Shown: positions 8,096 through 16,696 of the stretch, piece after piece
How the letters are laid out: each line of letters begins with the position of its first letter
How positions within the stretch are numbered: position 1 is the stretch's first letter
NCBI RefSeq assembly: GCF_028737205.1
Contig: NZ_JAQZAL010000013.1
Span: forward strand, 62,001 to 126,000
Direction of reading: 5' to 3'
Source: Actinomycetospora lutea
Lineage (GTDB): Bacteria; Actinomycetota; Actinomycetes; Mycobacteriales; Pseudonocardiaceae
DNA length: 64,000 nucleotides
Translations under genes and position numbers: made by a program
Notes under the pieces: generated by a model
Seen by the model: the letters and a program-made list of their open reading frames with translations, nothing else
Databases searched by the model: none
Told to the model about the DNA's origin: nothing

Positions 8096-8353
8096 ATGGA
8101 CTGGGAGCTCGCGGCCTGCCGCGACCACGACCCCGAACTGTTCTTTCCCCTGACCACCCACGGCCCGGGCTCCGCCCAGGTGGCCGAGGCCAAGGCCGTG
8201 TGCCACAGCTGTCCGCTCCAGCGGGGCTGCCTGCAGTGGGCCCTCGACACCGGCCAGGAGGCCGGCATCTGGGGCGGCACCAGCGAGGACGACCGGCGGG
8301 CCATGCGCCGCGCCGCGCGCGTCGGCTCCGTGGCGGGCCCGCACGCCGCCTGA
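8096..8353 (+). CDS. WhiB-family iron-sulfur regulator, WhiB1-like
   Basis: The 85-residue Wbl protein has the four cluster cysteines in order: one near residue 8 (AACRDHDPELFFP), then CHSCPLQRGC, the usual C-x2-C-x5-C. The GIWGG turn and a basic tail follow. The 4Fe-4S cluster typically senses NO or redox state, and the protein binds the primary sigma factor. The start MDWELAACRDHDPELFF and the length resemble mycobacterial WhiB1, which is essential and NO-responsive; the paralogue assignment is by recall. ATG at 8096 fits the family start, although the ribosome binding site is weak. A strong hairpin lies 18 bases after the stop. Confidence 0.9.
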   Translation: MDWELAACRDHDPELFFPLTTHGPGSAQVAEAKAVCHSCPLQRGCLQWALDTGQEAGIWGGTSEDDRRAMRRAARVGSVAGPHAA

Positions 8354-8371
8354 GACGGCCGCAGCGCACAC

Positions 8372-8411
8372 ACGAAGGGCCCGTCCCCCTCCCGGGGGGC
8401 GGGCCCTTCGT
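8372..8411. terminator. Bidirectional hairpin between whiB and the DUF2188 gene
   Basis: The arms 8373-8383 (CGAAGGGCCCG) and 8400-8410 (CGGGCCCTTCG) pair perfectly. After a bulged T the stem continues with five G-C pairs (85-89 with 95-99). It lies between convergent genes, 18 bases after the whiB stop and 22 before the DUF2188 gene stop. The CGAAGGGC arm recurs in the hairpins near 21740 and 53920. Confidence 0.75.
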
Positions 8412-8432
8412 CGTGACGGCGTGCGGGCGGAC

Positions 8433-9359
8433 TCAGCCCCGCCCGGTGACCTTCCGGGCCGCGAACTGCAGCACCTGGCCCCCGGTGGAGATCACGGCGC
8501 CCGCGAGGCTGAAGCCGGTCTTCACCGCGATCGAGGCGGCGTTGCCGACGATGCGCACCGGGTTGTAGGTCGGCGCGTTGTCGCGGACCTGGTCGGCGGC
8601 CTCGCGCACGGACCGGTCGACCTGCTGGGCGGCGGCCTCGCTCGCCCGGTTGACCCGCTGGGCCGCGGTGTCGCCCGCGCCCTCGAGCTCCGAGGCGACG
8701 CCGGCGGACACGGTGGCGGCGCGGTCGCCCGCCTCGGCGGCCGAGGCGCCCGCCTCGTCGGCGCGGGCCCTGGCCTCCGAGCCGGCGTGCTGGGCGACGC
8801 GGGTGGCGTCCTTGGCGACGCGCTCGCCGGCCCGCGAGGCGGTGGTGGCGACCTGCTCGCCGGAGACCTGCGCGACGGTGGCGGCGTCCTTGGCCGCCGC
8901 CGACGGCGACTTGTCGCCGGACGCGGCCTTCGACGCCTGGTCGGCGACTCCGCTCGCACCGGCCTCGGCCTGCGCGGCGGCCTTCTTCGCCGACTCCTGC
9001 ACCCGGTCGGCGTCCTTCTGCGCGGTGGCCTTGGCGTCGTCGCCGACCTTCTTCGCGCTGGTGGACGCCTTGTCCGACGCCGACTGCGCCTTCGCGCGGG
9101 CACCTTCGGCGTTCGCCTTCGCAGTGGCCTTGGCCGCCTCGGCGGGAGGGTTGTCCGTCCCGGCCTTCACCTCGCGGGTCTCGCGGACCTTCCCGTCGGT
9201 GCCGTGCACGACGACCTTGCCGCCACCGTCCTTGGTGACGATCTCGGTGGCGCGCTCGACGGCCTCGCCCTGCGTCGCCGCCTTGGCGCTGGCTCGCTGG
9301 GCACCCTTCTTCTGTACCTGCCAGCCGTCCTCGGTGGGAACGACGTACCGGTCGGCCAT
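8433..9359 (-). CDS. DUF2188 protein with long Ala-rich, LEA-like region
   Basis: ATG at 9359 follows CAGGAG with good spacing. Residues 1-70 form a DUF2188 domain (RYVVPTEDGWQVQKKGAQRA and 'GEAVERATEIVTKDGGGKVVVHG'). From there to about residue 265 the sequence is Ala/Lys/Glu/Asp-rich with repeated 'AKDAA', 'ASKAA' and 'ADQA' steps. This is expected to be helical or disordered, like LEA or apolipoprotein-type stress proteins. The last 45 residues are less charged (SIAVKTGFSLAGAVISTGG) and may contact a membrane. A role in desiccation or stress protection is an inference from composition. It lies 90 bases downstream of the CtpI-like gene and on the same strand. Confidence 0.75.
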   Translation of the reverse strand: MADRYVVPTEDGWQVQKKGAQRASAKAATQGEAVERATEIVTKDGGGKVVVHGTDGKVRETREVKAGTDNPPAEAAKATAKANAEGARAKAQSASDKASTSAKKVGDDAKATAQKDADRVQESAKKAAAQAEAGASGVADQASKAASGDKSPSAAAKDAATVAQVSGEQVATTASRAGERVAKDATRVAQHAGSEARARADEAGASAAEAGDRAATVSAGVASELEGAGDTAAQRVNRASEAAAQQVDRSVREAADQVRDNAPTYNPVRIVGNAASIAVKTGFSLAGAVISTGGQVLQFAARKVTGRG

Positions 9360-9449
9360 GACGGTCTCAACTCCTGTTCGACGGTGTCTTCGACGGATCT
9401 GATGCCCAGGCCACGACCTGCACAAACGCACCAGTAACCGACACCTCGA

Positions 9450-12400
9450 TCACCCGTTCAGCATATCCGCCGCACGGTGCTGCAGCTCGAGGTAGCGCTG
9501 GGTCGCCTGGTCGCGGACCTCGCCCAGACGCTCCATCCACCCCGCCTGGGGCGACCCCTCCGGCACCACCACAGGACCGTAGCGCCGCACGAGCTCCGGG
9601 CCCACGACCGAGGCGGCGGTGGCGACGCCCGCGGAGCTCGCCGCCTGCGCCCACGCCACCGGCCCGAGCGGCACGCAGCCGAAGAAGTGACTGACGCCGG
9701 GCGTCTGCACGACCGCGACCAGGGCGCCCGCCGAGACGACGCTGGCGCCGATCACCAGCGGGCTGCGGCCGCCGCCGGCGACGATGGTCTGGCCGAGCTG
9801 GGTGCCGACGAGCGCGGTCAGCGCCACCGTGCGCGCCCGGGCGGGGCTGCCGTACGGCGTGGCCCGGGCCTGCAGCCAGGCGAGGCTGGCGCCGCCCGCC
9901 GTGGCCATGGCGCGCAGGCCGATCTCGTGGTTGAGGGCCTCGCCCAGCGAGGCCTCGGGACCCTCGGCGAGCAGCTCGGCCGCCGACTCGGGCTGGGGTG
10001 CGCGCACGGCCAGCGCGAGCGAGGGCACGAGGTCGGTGAGCAGGTTGACCAGCAGCAGCTGGCGCGCGTTGAGCGGCGAGGTGCCGGTCGTCGTCGCGCC
10101 CAGCACCGTGAACGCGATCTCGCCGAGGTTGCCGCCGACGAGCACGCCGAGCGCCTCGCGCACCGACGCCCACATCGCCCGGCCCTCGACCAGCGCGGCG
10201 AGGATCGTCTCGAGGCGGTCGTCGGTGATGACGAGGTCGGCGGCGGCCCGGGCCGCGGGCGTGCCGCGGCGGCCGAGCGCGATGCCCACGTCGGCCAGGC
10301 GGATCGCCGGGGCGTCGTTGGCGCCGTCGCCGGTCATCGCGACCGTGCGGTCGAGGCGCTGGAAGGCCTGGACGATGCGGACCTTGTGCGACGGCGTGCC
10401 GCGCGCCACCACCCGGACCTTGGGCAGCAGCTCGTCGAGCGCGTCGTCGTCCAGCTCGTCGAGCTCGGTGCCGGTGACGACGACCCCGCCGTTGAGCACG
10501 TCGAGCTCCTCGGCGACCGCCTCCGCGGTGCTCGGGTGGTCGCCGGTGATCATGACGACCTGGACGCCCGCGTCGCGGAGGTCGCGCACCGTGGCCTGCG
10601 AGCCCGCGCGCACCGGGTCGGTGAACCCGACGAAGCCGGTGAACTCGAGGTCGGCGACGTCGTCGTCGTCGAGGACGTCGTTCTCGTCGCCACCGTCGGC
10701 CCCGTCGGCACCGCGCTGGGCCGCGCGGGCGGCGTGCTCCTCGGCGGTGAGGACCTTCTCCGCGACCGCGAGCACGCGCATGCCCTGACCGGCGAGCAGC
10801 TCGGTGTGCTCGACGAGGCCCTGGCGCGCCTGCTCGTCGAGCGGCGTGCCGGCCCAGCTCGTGGCGCGGGCGATGACCACCTCGGGCGCGCCCTTCACCG
10901 ACACCAGGCGGAACGGCCCGTCGCCCTCGCTCGCGTCCTCCGGCGTGTCGATCTCGCCCAGGGTGGCGTGGTAGCCGCGGGACGGGTCGAAGTCGAGCGA
11001 GGCGACCGGCCACCAGCCCGCACGCTTGTGGGCCGGGTCCACGTCGAACTGCTGGCCGCCGGAGACCACCGCGCGGTCGGTGAGGTGCGCGAGCCGCTCC
11101 CCCGGCGCCGGGCGCGGGGTGGCGCGCAGCGCGGTGGCCAGGACGCGGCGCTGGCGCTTGCGCAGCCGGTCGGTGGGCCGCAGCTTGATGCCGTCGGAGA
11201 TCGCCGAGAGCGCGAGGCGGCCCTCGGTGAGCGTGCCGGTCTTGTCGAAGCACAGGACGTCGGTGCGCCCGATCGCCTCGATGGTGCGCGGGTTGCGCAC
11301 CAGCGCGCCCTCCGCCGACAGCCGCCGCGCCGACGCCAGCTGGGCGGCGGACACGACGAACGGCAGGCCCTCGGGGACGCTGGCGACGGCCAGGCCGACC
11401 CCGGAGTGCAGGTTCTGCTGGAACGGCAGCCCGCGCAGCGCGCCGGCGGCCACCACCGCGGCCGCCGACCCGACCGCCAGCGGCGTGGTGATGCGGGTCA
11501 GCCCCGCCAGGCGCTCGTCGACGCCGGCGACCGGCGCGCTCGCCCTCGCCGCCGCGGTGGAGCGGCCGACCTCGGTGCTCGAGCCGGTGGCGACGACGAC
11601 GGCGCGCCCGCGGCCGGTGGCCACCGTGGCGCCCTCGTAGACCATCGAGCGGCGGTCGGCGACGGTCCGGGCGATCACCGGCGCGGGGGTCTTGAGCACG
11701 GGCAGCGACTCGCCGGTCAGCGACGACTCGTCCATCTCGAGGGCGTCGGACTCGATGACACGGCAGTCGGCGGGCACGACGTCGTCGGGGCCGAGCTCGA
11801 TGACGTCGCCGACGACGACCTCGTCGGCGGCGATCCCGCGGGCGTGACCGTCGCGCTGCACCCGGGTCCGGATCGACGAGCGCTCGAGCAGCCCGGCGAC
11901 GGCGCGGTCGGTGGCGACCTGCTGCACGCCGCCGATCAGCGCCGAGAACGCGGTGACGCCGACGACGATCGCGGCGTCGACGACCGCGCCGATGGCGGCC
12001 GAGAGCACCGCGCCACCGGCGAGCACCGGGGTGAGCGGGTTGTTGAGCTCGTCGAGGAACGCGCGCCCGAGCGTCGTGGAGGTCTCGGCCGCGGCCGGGT
12101 CGTCGCGGTGGCGCCGGTGGGCCTCGGCGCTGGTCAGGCCGCGCTCGGTGACGTCCAGGCGGGCGAGCACGGTGCTCGTGGGCATCACGTGCCACGGCGT
12201 GCGGCTCACGCCGGGCACGACGACACGGCGACCCAGCTCGGTCGCCGACCACGCACCGGCGCCCAGCGAGACGCCCGCGGCGCCGTTGACCGCGAGGCCC
12301 GCGAGCCCGGGCCCGCGCGGCGTCGTGCCCGCGGTGGCCATGACGGCGCCGAGCACGGTGCCGGCGCGGGCCAGGTTCACCGACCGGCGCGACACCCCGC

Positions 12401-14090
12401 GCGCGACCTTGACGCCCTCGATGAGCAGCGCGGCCGTGCCGAGGTCGTCGCCGACGAGGACGTGCGCGCCCCAGGGGACGACGCCGTCCGGGCGGGAGAC
12501 GCCGACGCCGAGGTCGGCGGCCGCGAGGGCGCGCCGGTCGCGGGACACGACGAGCACGCCGCAGCCCGCGGCCTGCAGGTCGCGCACCGACGAGCGCAGG
12601 GCCTCGCCACCGGGGATCGCGCGATCGCCGATGCCCCCTCCCTCGCCCCCGACGAGCAGGGTGACCCCGGCGCGGCGCGCGGCCGCGGCCAGGGCCTCGG
12701 CGGCCGAGGCGGGCTCGGGCAGCACGCCGACGACGGCGGCGAGCCGGTCGTCGCGGCGCAGGCCCAGCACGAGCGTGGCGCCGTCCTCGACCAGCGCCCC
12801 CGCGGCCTCGACGGCCGCCACGGTGTCGCCGTCCGGGACGTCGTCGAGCCCGGCGAGCAGCCAGTGACCGTCGTCCGCGACGAGGCGGTGCGGCGCGGTG
12901 GCCTCGTCCGGGTCGAACAGCTCGTGGACCCGCGGGACGAGCTCGTCGAGCGGGTCGGCGGTGCCGTCGGGACCCGGCAGCGCGACGAGGTCGCCGAGCA
13001 TGAGCACGCCGGTGGTCAGCGCCTCGGCGTCGAGCACGACGGTGTCGATGCGGTCCATGGCCCGCAGCGCGCTCGGCTCGACGACGACGGCGCCGCGCTT
13101 GGCGAGCACCCGCCCGAACGTCGTCGCGAAGCCCTCGCGCCCGAGCCGGCCGGCCTTCGGCAGCGTCGAGAGCGCGACGCCGGCGGCCTTGCGCACGTCG
13201 CCGGTGGCGGCCGCGGTGGCCGCGAACCCGCCGGCGGCCGCCATGCCCATCTGGTCGCCGTGGCGCTCGATCGGCCCGGACGGCAGCGGCACCGGGCGCT
13301 CGTCGAGCAGGTCGTCGTCGGCGGGCGCGGCGGCGTGGTCGGCGGTCTCGAGCAGGCGCGGCTCCGCGCCGGACCACGTGCCGGTGCGCGCCCGGGCCTC
13401 GGCGACCTGCAGGGCGCGGTAGGCGGCGTCGACGAGCAGGCCCGTGGTGCCCTGGCCGAGCGCCTGCGCGGCGGCGTTGGACAGCGCGAGCAGGACGCTG
13501 GCGCGGTCCTCGCCGAGCGCGCGCTCGACCGCCGCGCGCAGGCGGGGCTGGTGGTCGACGAAGGTGGCCGAGGACGCGAGCTCGGTGGGCAGCGGCGTGC
13601 GGCGCAGGACGCGGCCGATCGCGGCGACACCGAGCCCGGCGATGTCGGCGGCGAGCACGGTGAACGCCTGCTGCGCGGGACCGATCGACGCCGTGCCCGC
13701 GAGCGCGACGGCGTGGTCGCCCTCGCGCTCCTCGAGGATCTCGACCAGGTCGACGAGGTCGTCGACGACCGCGTCGTCGGGGAGCCCGGCGGGACCGTCA
13801 CCCTCGCTCAGCAGGCCCACGACCACCGCACCGAGCGTCGCGTTGACCGTGGCCCACTCGACCTGCGGGTGCGCGGCCAGGGCCTTCTCGACGGCGCGCG
13901 CCAGCTCGGTCCCGGACTCGCGGACGGCCGCCGGCACCCCGATCTGCACCCGCCCCGCCCCACGCCACACCCGGCGCCCGCGGTGCCGTGACGGATCGAC
14001 GCGGTCGAGCACGCCGCTCGCGATGCCGAGCGGATCCACCACGCGGGCGAGGAGGCCGCGGGACGGACGGGGTGCGGGGTGGGAAGCCAT
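9450..14090 (-). CDS. CtpI-like giant P-type cation ATPase
   Basis: This 1546-residue protein resembles mycobacterial CtpI. The C-terminal 900 residues form a complete P-type ATPase: SSLTGESLP (actuator, about 787-795), FDKTGTLTEG with the phosphorylated Asp (about 949), and MTGDGANDAPAI (about 1251), followed by several membrane helices. The N-terminal 600 residues contain a metal-binding-like fold ('VEWATVNATLGAVVVGLL') and what looks like a second, inactive ATPase half. There 'DTVVLDAEALTTG' replaces the DKTGT motif, and HAD-like 'GGEGGGIGDRAIPGGEALRSS' follows, shown only in part. The ion is unknown. ATG at 14090 follows weak purine-rich sequence; an upstream GTG-rich extension reads poorly. 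It sits alone between two hairpin-free gaps. Confidence 0.88.
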   Translation of the reverse strand: MASHPAPRPSRGLLARVVDPLGIASGVLDRVDPSRHRGRRVWRGAGRVQIGVPAAVRESGTELARAVEKALAAHPQVEWATVNATLGAVVVGLLSEGDGPAGLPDDAVVDDLVDLVEILEEREGDHAVALAGTASIGPAQQAFTVLAADIAGLGVAAIGRVLRRTPLPTELASSATFVDHQPRLRAAVERALGEDRASVLLALSNAAAQALGQGTTGLLVDAAYRALQVAEARARTGTWSGAEPRLLETADHAAAPADDDLLDERPVPLPSGPIERHGDQMGMAAAGGFAATAAATGDVRKAAGVALSTLPKAGRLGREGFATTFGRVLAKRGAVVVEPSALRAMDRIDTVVLDAEALTTGVLMLGDLVALPGPDGTADPLDELVPRVHELFDPDEATAPHRLVADDGHWLLAGLDDVPDGDTVAAVEAAGALVEDGATLVLGLRRDDRLAAVVGVLPEPASAAEALAAAARRAGVTLLVGGEGGGIGDRAIPGGEALRSSVRDLQAAGCGVLVVSRDRRALAAADLGVGVSRPDGVVPWGAHVLVGDDLGTAALLIEGVKVARGVSRRSVNLARAGTVLGAVMATAGTTPRGPGLAGLAVNGAAGVSLGAGAWSATELGRRVVVPGVSRTPWHVMPTSTVLARLDVTERGLTSAEAHRRHRDDPAAAETSTTLGRAFLDELNNPLTPVLAGGAVLSAAIGAVVDAAIVVGVTAFSALIGGVQQVATDRAVAGLLERSSIRTRVQRDGHARGIAADEVVVGDVIELGPDDVVPADCRVIESDALEMDESSLTGESLPVLKTPAPVIARTVADRRSMVYEGATVATGRGRAVVVATGSSTEVGRSTAAARASAPVAGVDERLAGLTRITTPLAVGSAAAVVAAGALRGLPFQQNLHSGVGLAVASVPEGLPFVVSAAQLASARRLSAEGALVRNPRTIEAIGRTDVLCFDKTGTLTEGRLALSAISDGIKLRPTDRLRKRQRRVLATALRATPRPAPGERLAHLTDRAVVSGGQQFDVDPAHKRAGWWPVASLDFDPSRGYHATLGEIDTPEDASEGDGPFRLVSVKGAPEVVIARATSWAGTPLDEQARQGLVEHTELLAGQGMRVLAVAEKVLTAEEHAARAAQRGADGADGGDENDVLDDDDVADLEFTGFVGFTDPVRAGSQATVRDLRDAGVQVVMITGDHPSTAEAVAEELDVLNGGVVVTGTELDELDDDALDELLPKVRVVARGTPSHKVRIVQAFQRLDRTVAMTGDGANDAPAIRLADVGIALGRRGTPAARAAADLVITDDRLETILAALVEGRAMWASVREALGVLVGGNLGEIAFTVLGATTTGTSPLNARQLLLVNLLTDLVPSLALAVRAPQPESAAELLAEGPEASLGEALNHEIGLRAMATAGGASLAWLQARATPYGSPARARTVALTALVGTQLGQTIVAGGGRSPLVIGASVVSAGALVAVVQTPGVSHFFGCVPLGPVAWAQAASSAGVATAASVVGPELVRRYGPVVVPEGSPQAGWMERLGEVRDQATQRYLELQHRAADMLNG

Positions 14091-14225
14091 GGGGGTGGCT
14101 GTGGTCCTCTCGTCGGCTCGGGCTGGGTGGACCGGGGGTACGCGACGACGTACCCGATCTCGGCTCGCCGGGTGCACACCCGCGGGTACGGACAGCGCAG
14201 TATCCGGTACCCGGCGTGCCACAGC

Positions 14226-15581
14226 TTACGGTCGGGCCACGCTCGAAGGTCGTAGCGAGCCCGTCCCGGACGTGGCCGTCGGGTGAACGTCGCGCCGATC
14301 GGGTGGCGTTCCGGAGCCCGCACCGGAGCCCGCACCGGAACCCGCACCGGAACCACCGCCGGACCCGGGCCCGCCGGGCCCCGCGGCCCGGGACGCCAGC
14401 GAGTGCAGCAGGCGCCCCGCCGGTCGCCAGGAGGCGACGGACAGGGCGGCGCGGCGCACGGCCGCGACGAGGCGGTTGCCGGGCAGGAAGAAGTGCCGCG
14501 AGCGCCGCGCCGCGCTGCCGGCGGCGAGCGCGGCGGGGCGGTGCGCCTCCTCCCAGCGCGCGAGCCCGGCCTCGACGTCGTGGGGGTGGGCGGCGAGGTG
14601 CGTGCCCAGCGTCTCGCCGCCGACGAGCGCGAGCGCCGAGCCCTGCCCGGAGTACAGCGTGGGGCACCATGCCGCGTCGCCCACGAGCACGACCCGGCCG
14701 CGGCGCCACGACCCGAGACGGATCTGCGCGACGGTGTCGACGTGCGTGGTGCCCGCCTCCTCGACGCCGTCGAGGATCTCGGGCATCAGCCCCGCGAAGT
14801 CGCCGTACACGCGCCGCAGGGCGCCCACCGGATCGGCGGCCGCCCGGCCCGCCGCGTCCCGCCAGTCGGCGCCCAGCAGGTCGGCCCGGAACGTGAAGAA
14901 CACGACCGGGGCGTGCTCCTCGACGGCCATGAGGTGCGCGGTGCGCCCGACCTCGGCGGGCACGACGTAGTCGCCCTCGCGCAGCCCGCCCGGCAGGCGC
15001 GGCAGGACCGCGGAGATCACGACGTGGTCGAACTCGTGACGGAACTCGGACTCGGGGCCGAACACCATGCCGCGCACCGCCGAGCGGACCCCGTCGGCGC
15101 CGACGACGAGGTCGAAGCGCTCGGGGGCGGGCCCGTCGGGTCCGTCGAGGACGACGTCCACGCCGTCGCGGCGCAGGTCGAGGCGGCGGGGCACGGTGGC
15201 GAAGCGCACCGCGACCTCCTCGGGGCGCGCGGCCCACAGCGCCGCCTCGAGGTCGCCGCGGACCAGGGCGAGCGCGTCCGGGTCCTCGGCGAGGGACGCC
15301 TCGACGCGCGAGACCGTGCGGCCGCGGCCGTCGACCCCGGTGATGATCCCGTCGGCGGGCAGCCGGGTGCGCAGCGCGTGCGAGACCCCGAGGCGGTCGG
15401 CGGCGGCGAGACCCTCCGGGGCCAGCCGGACGAAGTACCCGCCGGTGCGGCGGGCGCCGGCGCGCTCGCAGACGACCACCGACCAGCCGGCCCGGTGCAG
15501 CGAGGTGGCGGCGGCGAGGCCGGCGACGCCGGCGCCGACGACGAGCGCCCGCGGCTGTCCCTCACGCCCGGTGCGCTCCAC
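14226..15581 (-). CDS. FAD-dependent monooxygenase-like oxidoreductase
   Basis: The N-terminus holds the Rossmann FAD site ALVVGAGVAGLAAATSLHRA. 'LVVGADGVRSAVR' (the DG motif) and 'VVLVGDAAWCPT' (the GD motif, second FAD contact) follow in the order of class A flavin monooxygenases. The substrate is unknown. The last 40 residues are a Gly/Ser/Ala repeat (GGSGAGSGAGSG) and a Pro/Thr tail, encoded by a 12-bp tandem repeat. GTG at 15581 gives 451 residues with GGAG close upstream; an upstream extension is possible but reads as non-coding. The next gene downstream, the CtpI-like ATPase, starts 135 bases away. Confidence 0.82.
   Translation of the reverse strand: MERTGREGQPRALVVGAGVAGLAAATSLHRAGWSVVVCERAGARRTGGYFVRLAPEGLAAADRLGVSHALRTRLPADGIITGVDGRGRTVSRVEASLAEDPDALALVRGDLEAALWAARPEEVAVRFATVPRRLDLRRDGVDVVLDGPDGPAPERFDLVVGADGVRSAVRGMVFGPESEFRHEFDHVVISAVLPRLPGGLREGDYVVPAEVGRTAHLMAVEEHAPVVFFTFRADLLGADWRDAAGRAAADPVGALRRVYGDFAGLMPEILDGVEEAGTTHVDTVAQIRLGSWRRGRVVLVGDAAWCPTLYSGQGSALALVGGETLGTHLAAHPHDVEAGLARWEEAHRPAALAAGSAARRSRHFFLPGNRLVAAVRRAALSVASWRPAGRLLHSLASRAAGPGGPGSGGGSGAGSGAGSGAGSGTPPDRRDVHPTATSGTGSLRPSSVARP
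14311..14354. repeat. 12-bp tandem repeat coding for a Gly/Ser/Ala tail
   Basis: CCGGAGCCCGCA or CCGGAACCCGCA is repeated about 3.6 times. Read on the minus strand it gives the GAGS linker of the FAD monooxygenase C-terminus. Copy number is probably variable, and no function beyond a flexible tail is suggested. Confidence 0.7.
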
Positions 15582-15663
15582 GATCTCCAGCGTAAGCGCG
15601 GACCGGGGGTCCGGCCGCCGCACCGGGCGTGGGCTGGCCCTCAGTCGCACGCCGGCAGCACGC

Positions 15664-15695
15664 GGCCCCGCCACCTGCTGGGAGGTGGCGGGGCC
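15664..15695 (-). terminator. Perfect 12-bp hairpin after the Cys-rich gene
   Basis: The arms GGCCCCGCCACC (15664-15675) and GGTGGCGGGGCC (15684-15695) enclose an 8-base loop. It lies 26 bases past the stop of the 65-residue protein gene on the minus strand and before the monooxygenase start. It should end the MerR/mini-protein message. Confidence 0.7.
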
Positions 15696-15721
15696 GGTGG
15701 CGGTGGCGCGGGAGGCGCGGC

Positions 15722-15919
15722 TCAGGCGCGGGCCGGGTCGACCCGGCGGAAGTGCGCGCACTCGCACTGGGCGCAGTCGTCGCCGAGGTAGTAGTGCTCG
15801 TGCGATTCGCGCGGGTGCTTGCAGCTGCACAGGTCCACGAGCGGGACGCGGGCCAGCGAGGGCGGCATCGGCGCGCGGAGGAGGGGACGGTGGGACCGAC
15901 GGTGGTCGATGAGCTTCAT
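15722..15919 (-). CDS. Cys/His-rich small protein, probable zinc-binding
   Basis: The 65-residue basic protein carries CSCKHPRESHEHYYLG and then DCAQCECAHF, that is CxC, several His, and CxxCxC. This is a likely zinc knuckle or ribbon. ATG at 15919 overlaps the stop of the MerR gene as ATGA, which settles the start. No family name is recalled, although similar small CxC..CxxCxC proteins occur in actinobacteria. The tight coupling to a DNA-binding protein suggests a partner or target of that regulator. Confidence 0.72.
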   Translation of the reverse strand: MKLIDHRRSHRPLLRAPMPPSLARVPLVDLCSCKHPRESHEHYYLGDDCAQCECAHFRRVDPARA

Positions 15920-16392
15920 GTCGAAGGAGTCCGTTGAGGTGGAGGGGTCGGCAAGGGCGGTCGAAGAGCGGTCGTGGGCACTCCGGGCCCGCACGCACGG
16001 TGGGTGCGTGCGGACGGCACGGGTCGAACGGTCTGCTCTTCCCGGGCCGCGGCGAGCTCTCGCTGCACCCGTGACAGTTCGCGCCGGGTCCGCTCGAGCT
16101 CGTCGTGGGCCTGATCGCGCTGGCGCGTGATCAGGGCCACCTCGTCCTGCAGGGTCACGACCATCGCGGCCGCGGTGAGGGTGAGGCCCTCGTCGAAGAG
16201 CTCGCGGATCCGGGCGGCGAGGGCCAGCTGCCGGCGCGTCCAGCGCCGATGTCCGCCTGCGGAGCGCTCCGGGCGAACCATCCGACCCGCGTCGAGACTC
16301 CGGAGGAACGCCGGTCGAACCCCGAGGAACTCCGCCGCCCGACCGGTGGTCAGAGCGGGGGTCTCCTCGTCGTCGAGGCTCTCGGCGCCCAC
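15916..16392 (-). CDS. MerR-family DNA-binding regulator
   Basis: The N-terminal winged helix reads ALTTGRAAEFLGVRPAFLRS, then 'GHRRWTRRQLALAARIREL', typical of MerR/HspR-like proteins. A coiled coil with repeated Arg/Glu (about residues 85-125) follows, then a Pro-rich tail. No Cys lies in the effector region, so a metal signal is unlikely. I use GTG at 16392 (158 residues). The longer TTG start at 16482 is rejected because it falls inside a strong promoter spacer. Its stop overlaps the ATG of the Cys-rich protein. Confidence 0.78.
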   Translation of the reverse strand: MGAESLDDEETPALTTGRAAEFLGVRPAFLRSLDAGRMVRPERSAGGHRRWTRRQLALAARIRELFDEGLTLTAAAMVVTLQDEVALITRQRDQAHDELERTRRELSRVQRELAAAREEQTVRPVPSARTHRACGPGVPTTALRPPLPTPPPQRTPST

Positions 16393-16463
16393 GGCTTCCG
16401 TCGCGTCCTTGCGTTCGTGCTCTGCACAGTCCGACCCACCATGAGCAGGGCGGACGTCCCGAA

Positions 16464-16492
16464 GTTCTACTCGCGACTGCAATTTCTGTCAA
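16464..16492 (-). promoter_or_regulatory. Primary-sigma promoter for the MerR gene
   Basis: Read on the minus strand: TTGACA (16492-16487), a 17-base spacer, then TAGAAC (16469-16464). This is a near-consensus housekeeping promoter. Transcription would begin near 16457, about 65 bases before the GTG at 16392. The spacer 16393-16696 (304 bases) also serves the kinase gene on the other strand. I saw no clear operator there beyond a GTCGATCACC direct repeat near 16577 and 16590. Confidence 0.6.
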
Positions 16493-16696
16493 TGCTCCCG
16501 CAGGGCGTGCGACCGGGTTCACCGGAGCGTGGTGGGCCACCCGGGGATGAGCCCAGCGCGACCGGGTGGCGACGCCCGGTCGTCGATCACCGGTCGATCA
16601 CCCGAATTCAGGAATCCGGTATGTCGTTGTGCCCCGATCCGGGTATGAGAGGTGGAAGGATGGTGATCTGCGGAAGGCGGAGGGGGGATCGAGTCG

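Noticed and set aside
9452-9470. CGTTCAGCATA near the CtpI gene end (and CGTTCGGCATA near 44927) as remnants of the palindrome flank
   Set aside because: Only the flank-like bases match and no arms follow.
9477-13991. A 1504-codon open frame on the plus strand opposite the CtpI-like gene
   Set aside because: Composition is that of an antisense shadow, and the opposite frame has complete P-type ATPase motifs.
16392-16482. TTG at 16482 as start of the MerR gene
   Set aside because: It lies in the spacer of a near-consensus promoter, upstream of the expected transcript start.
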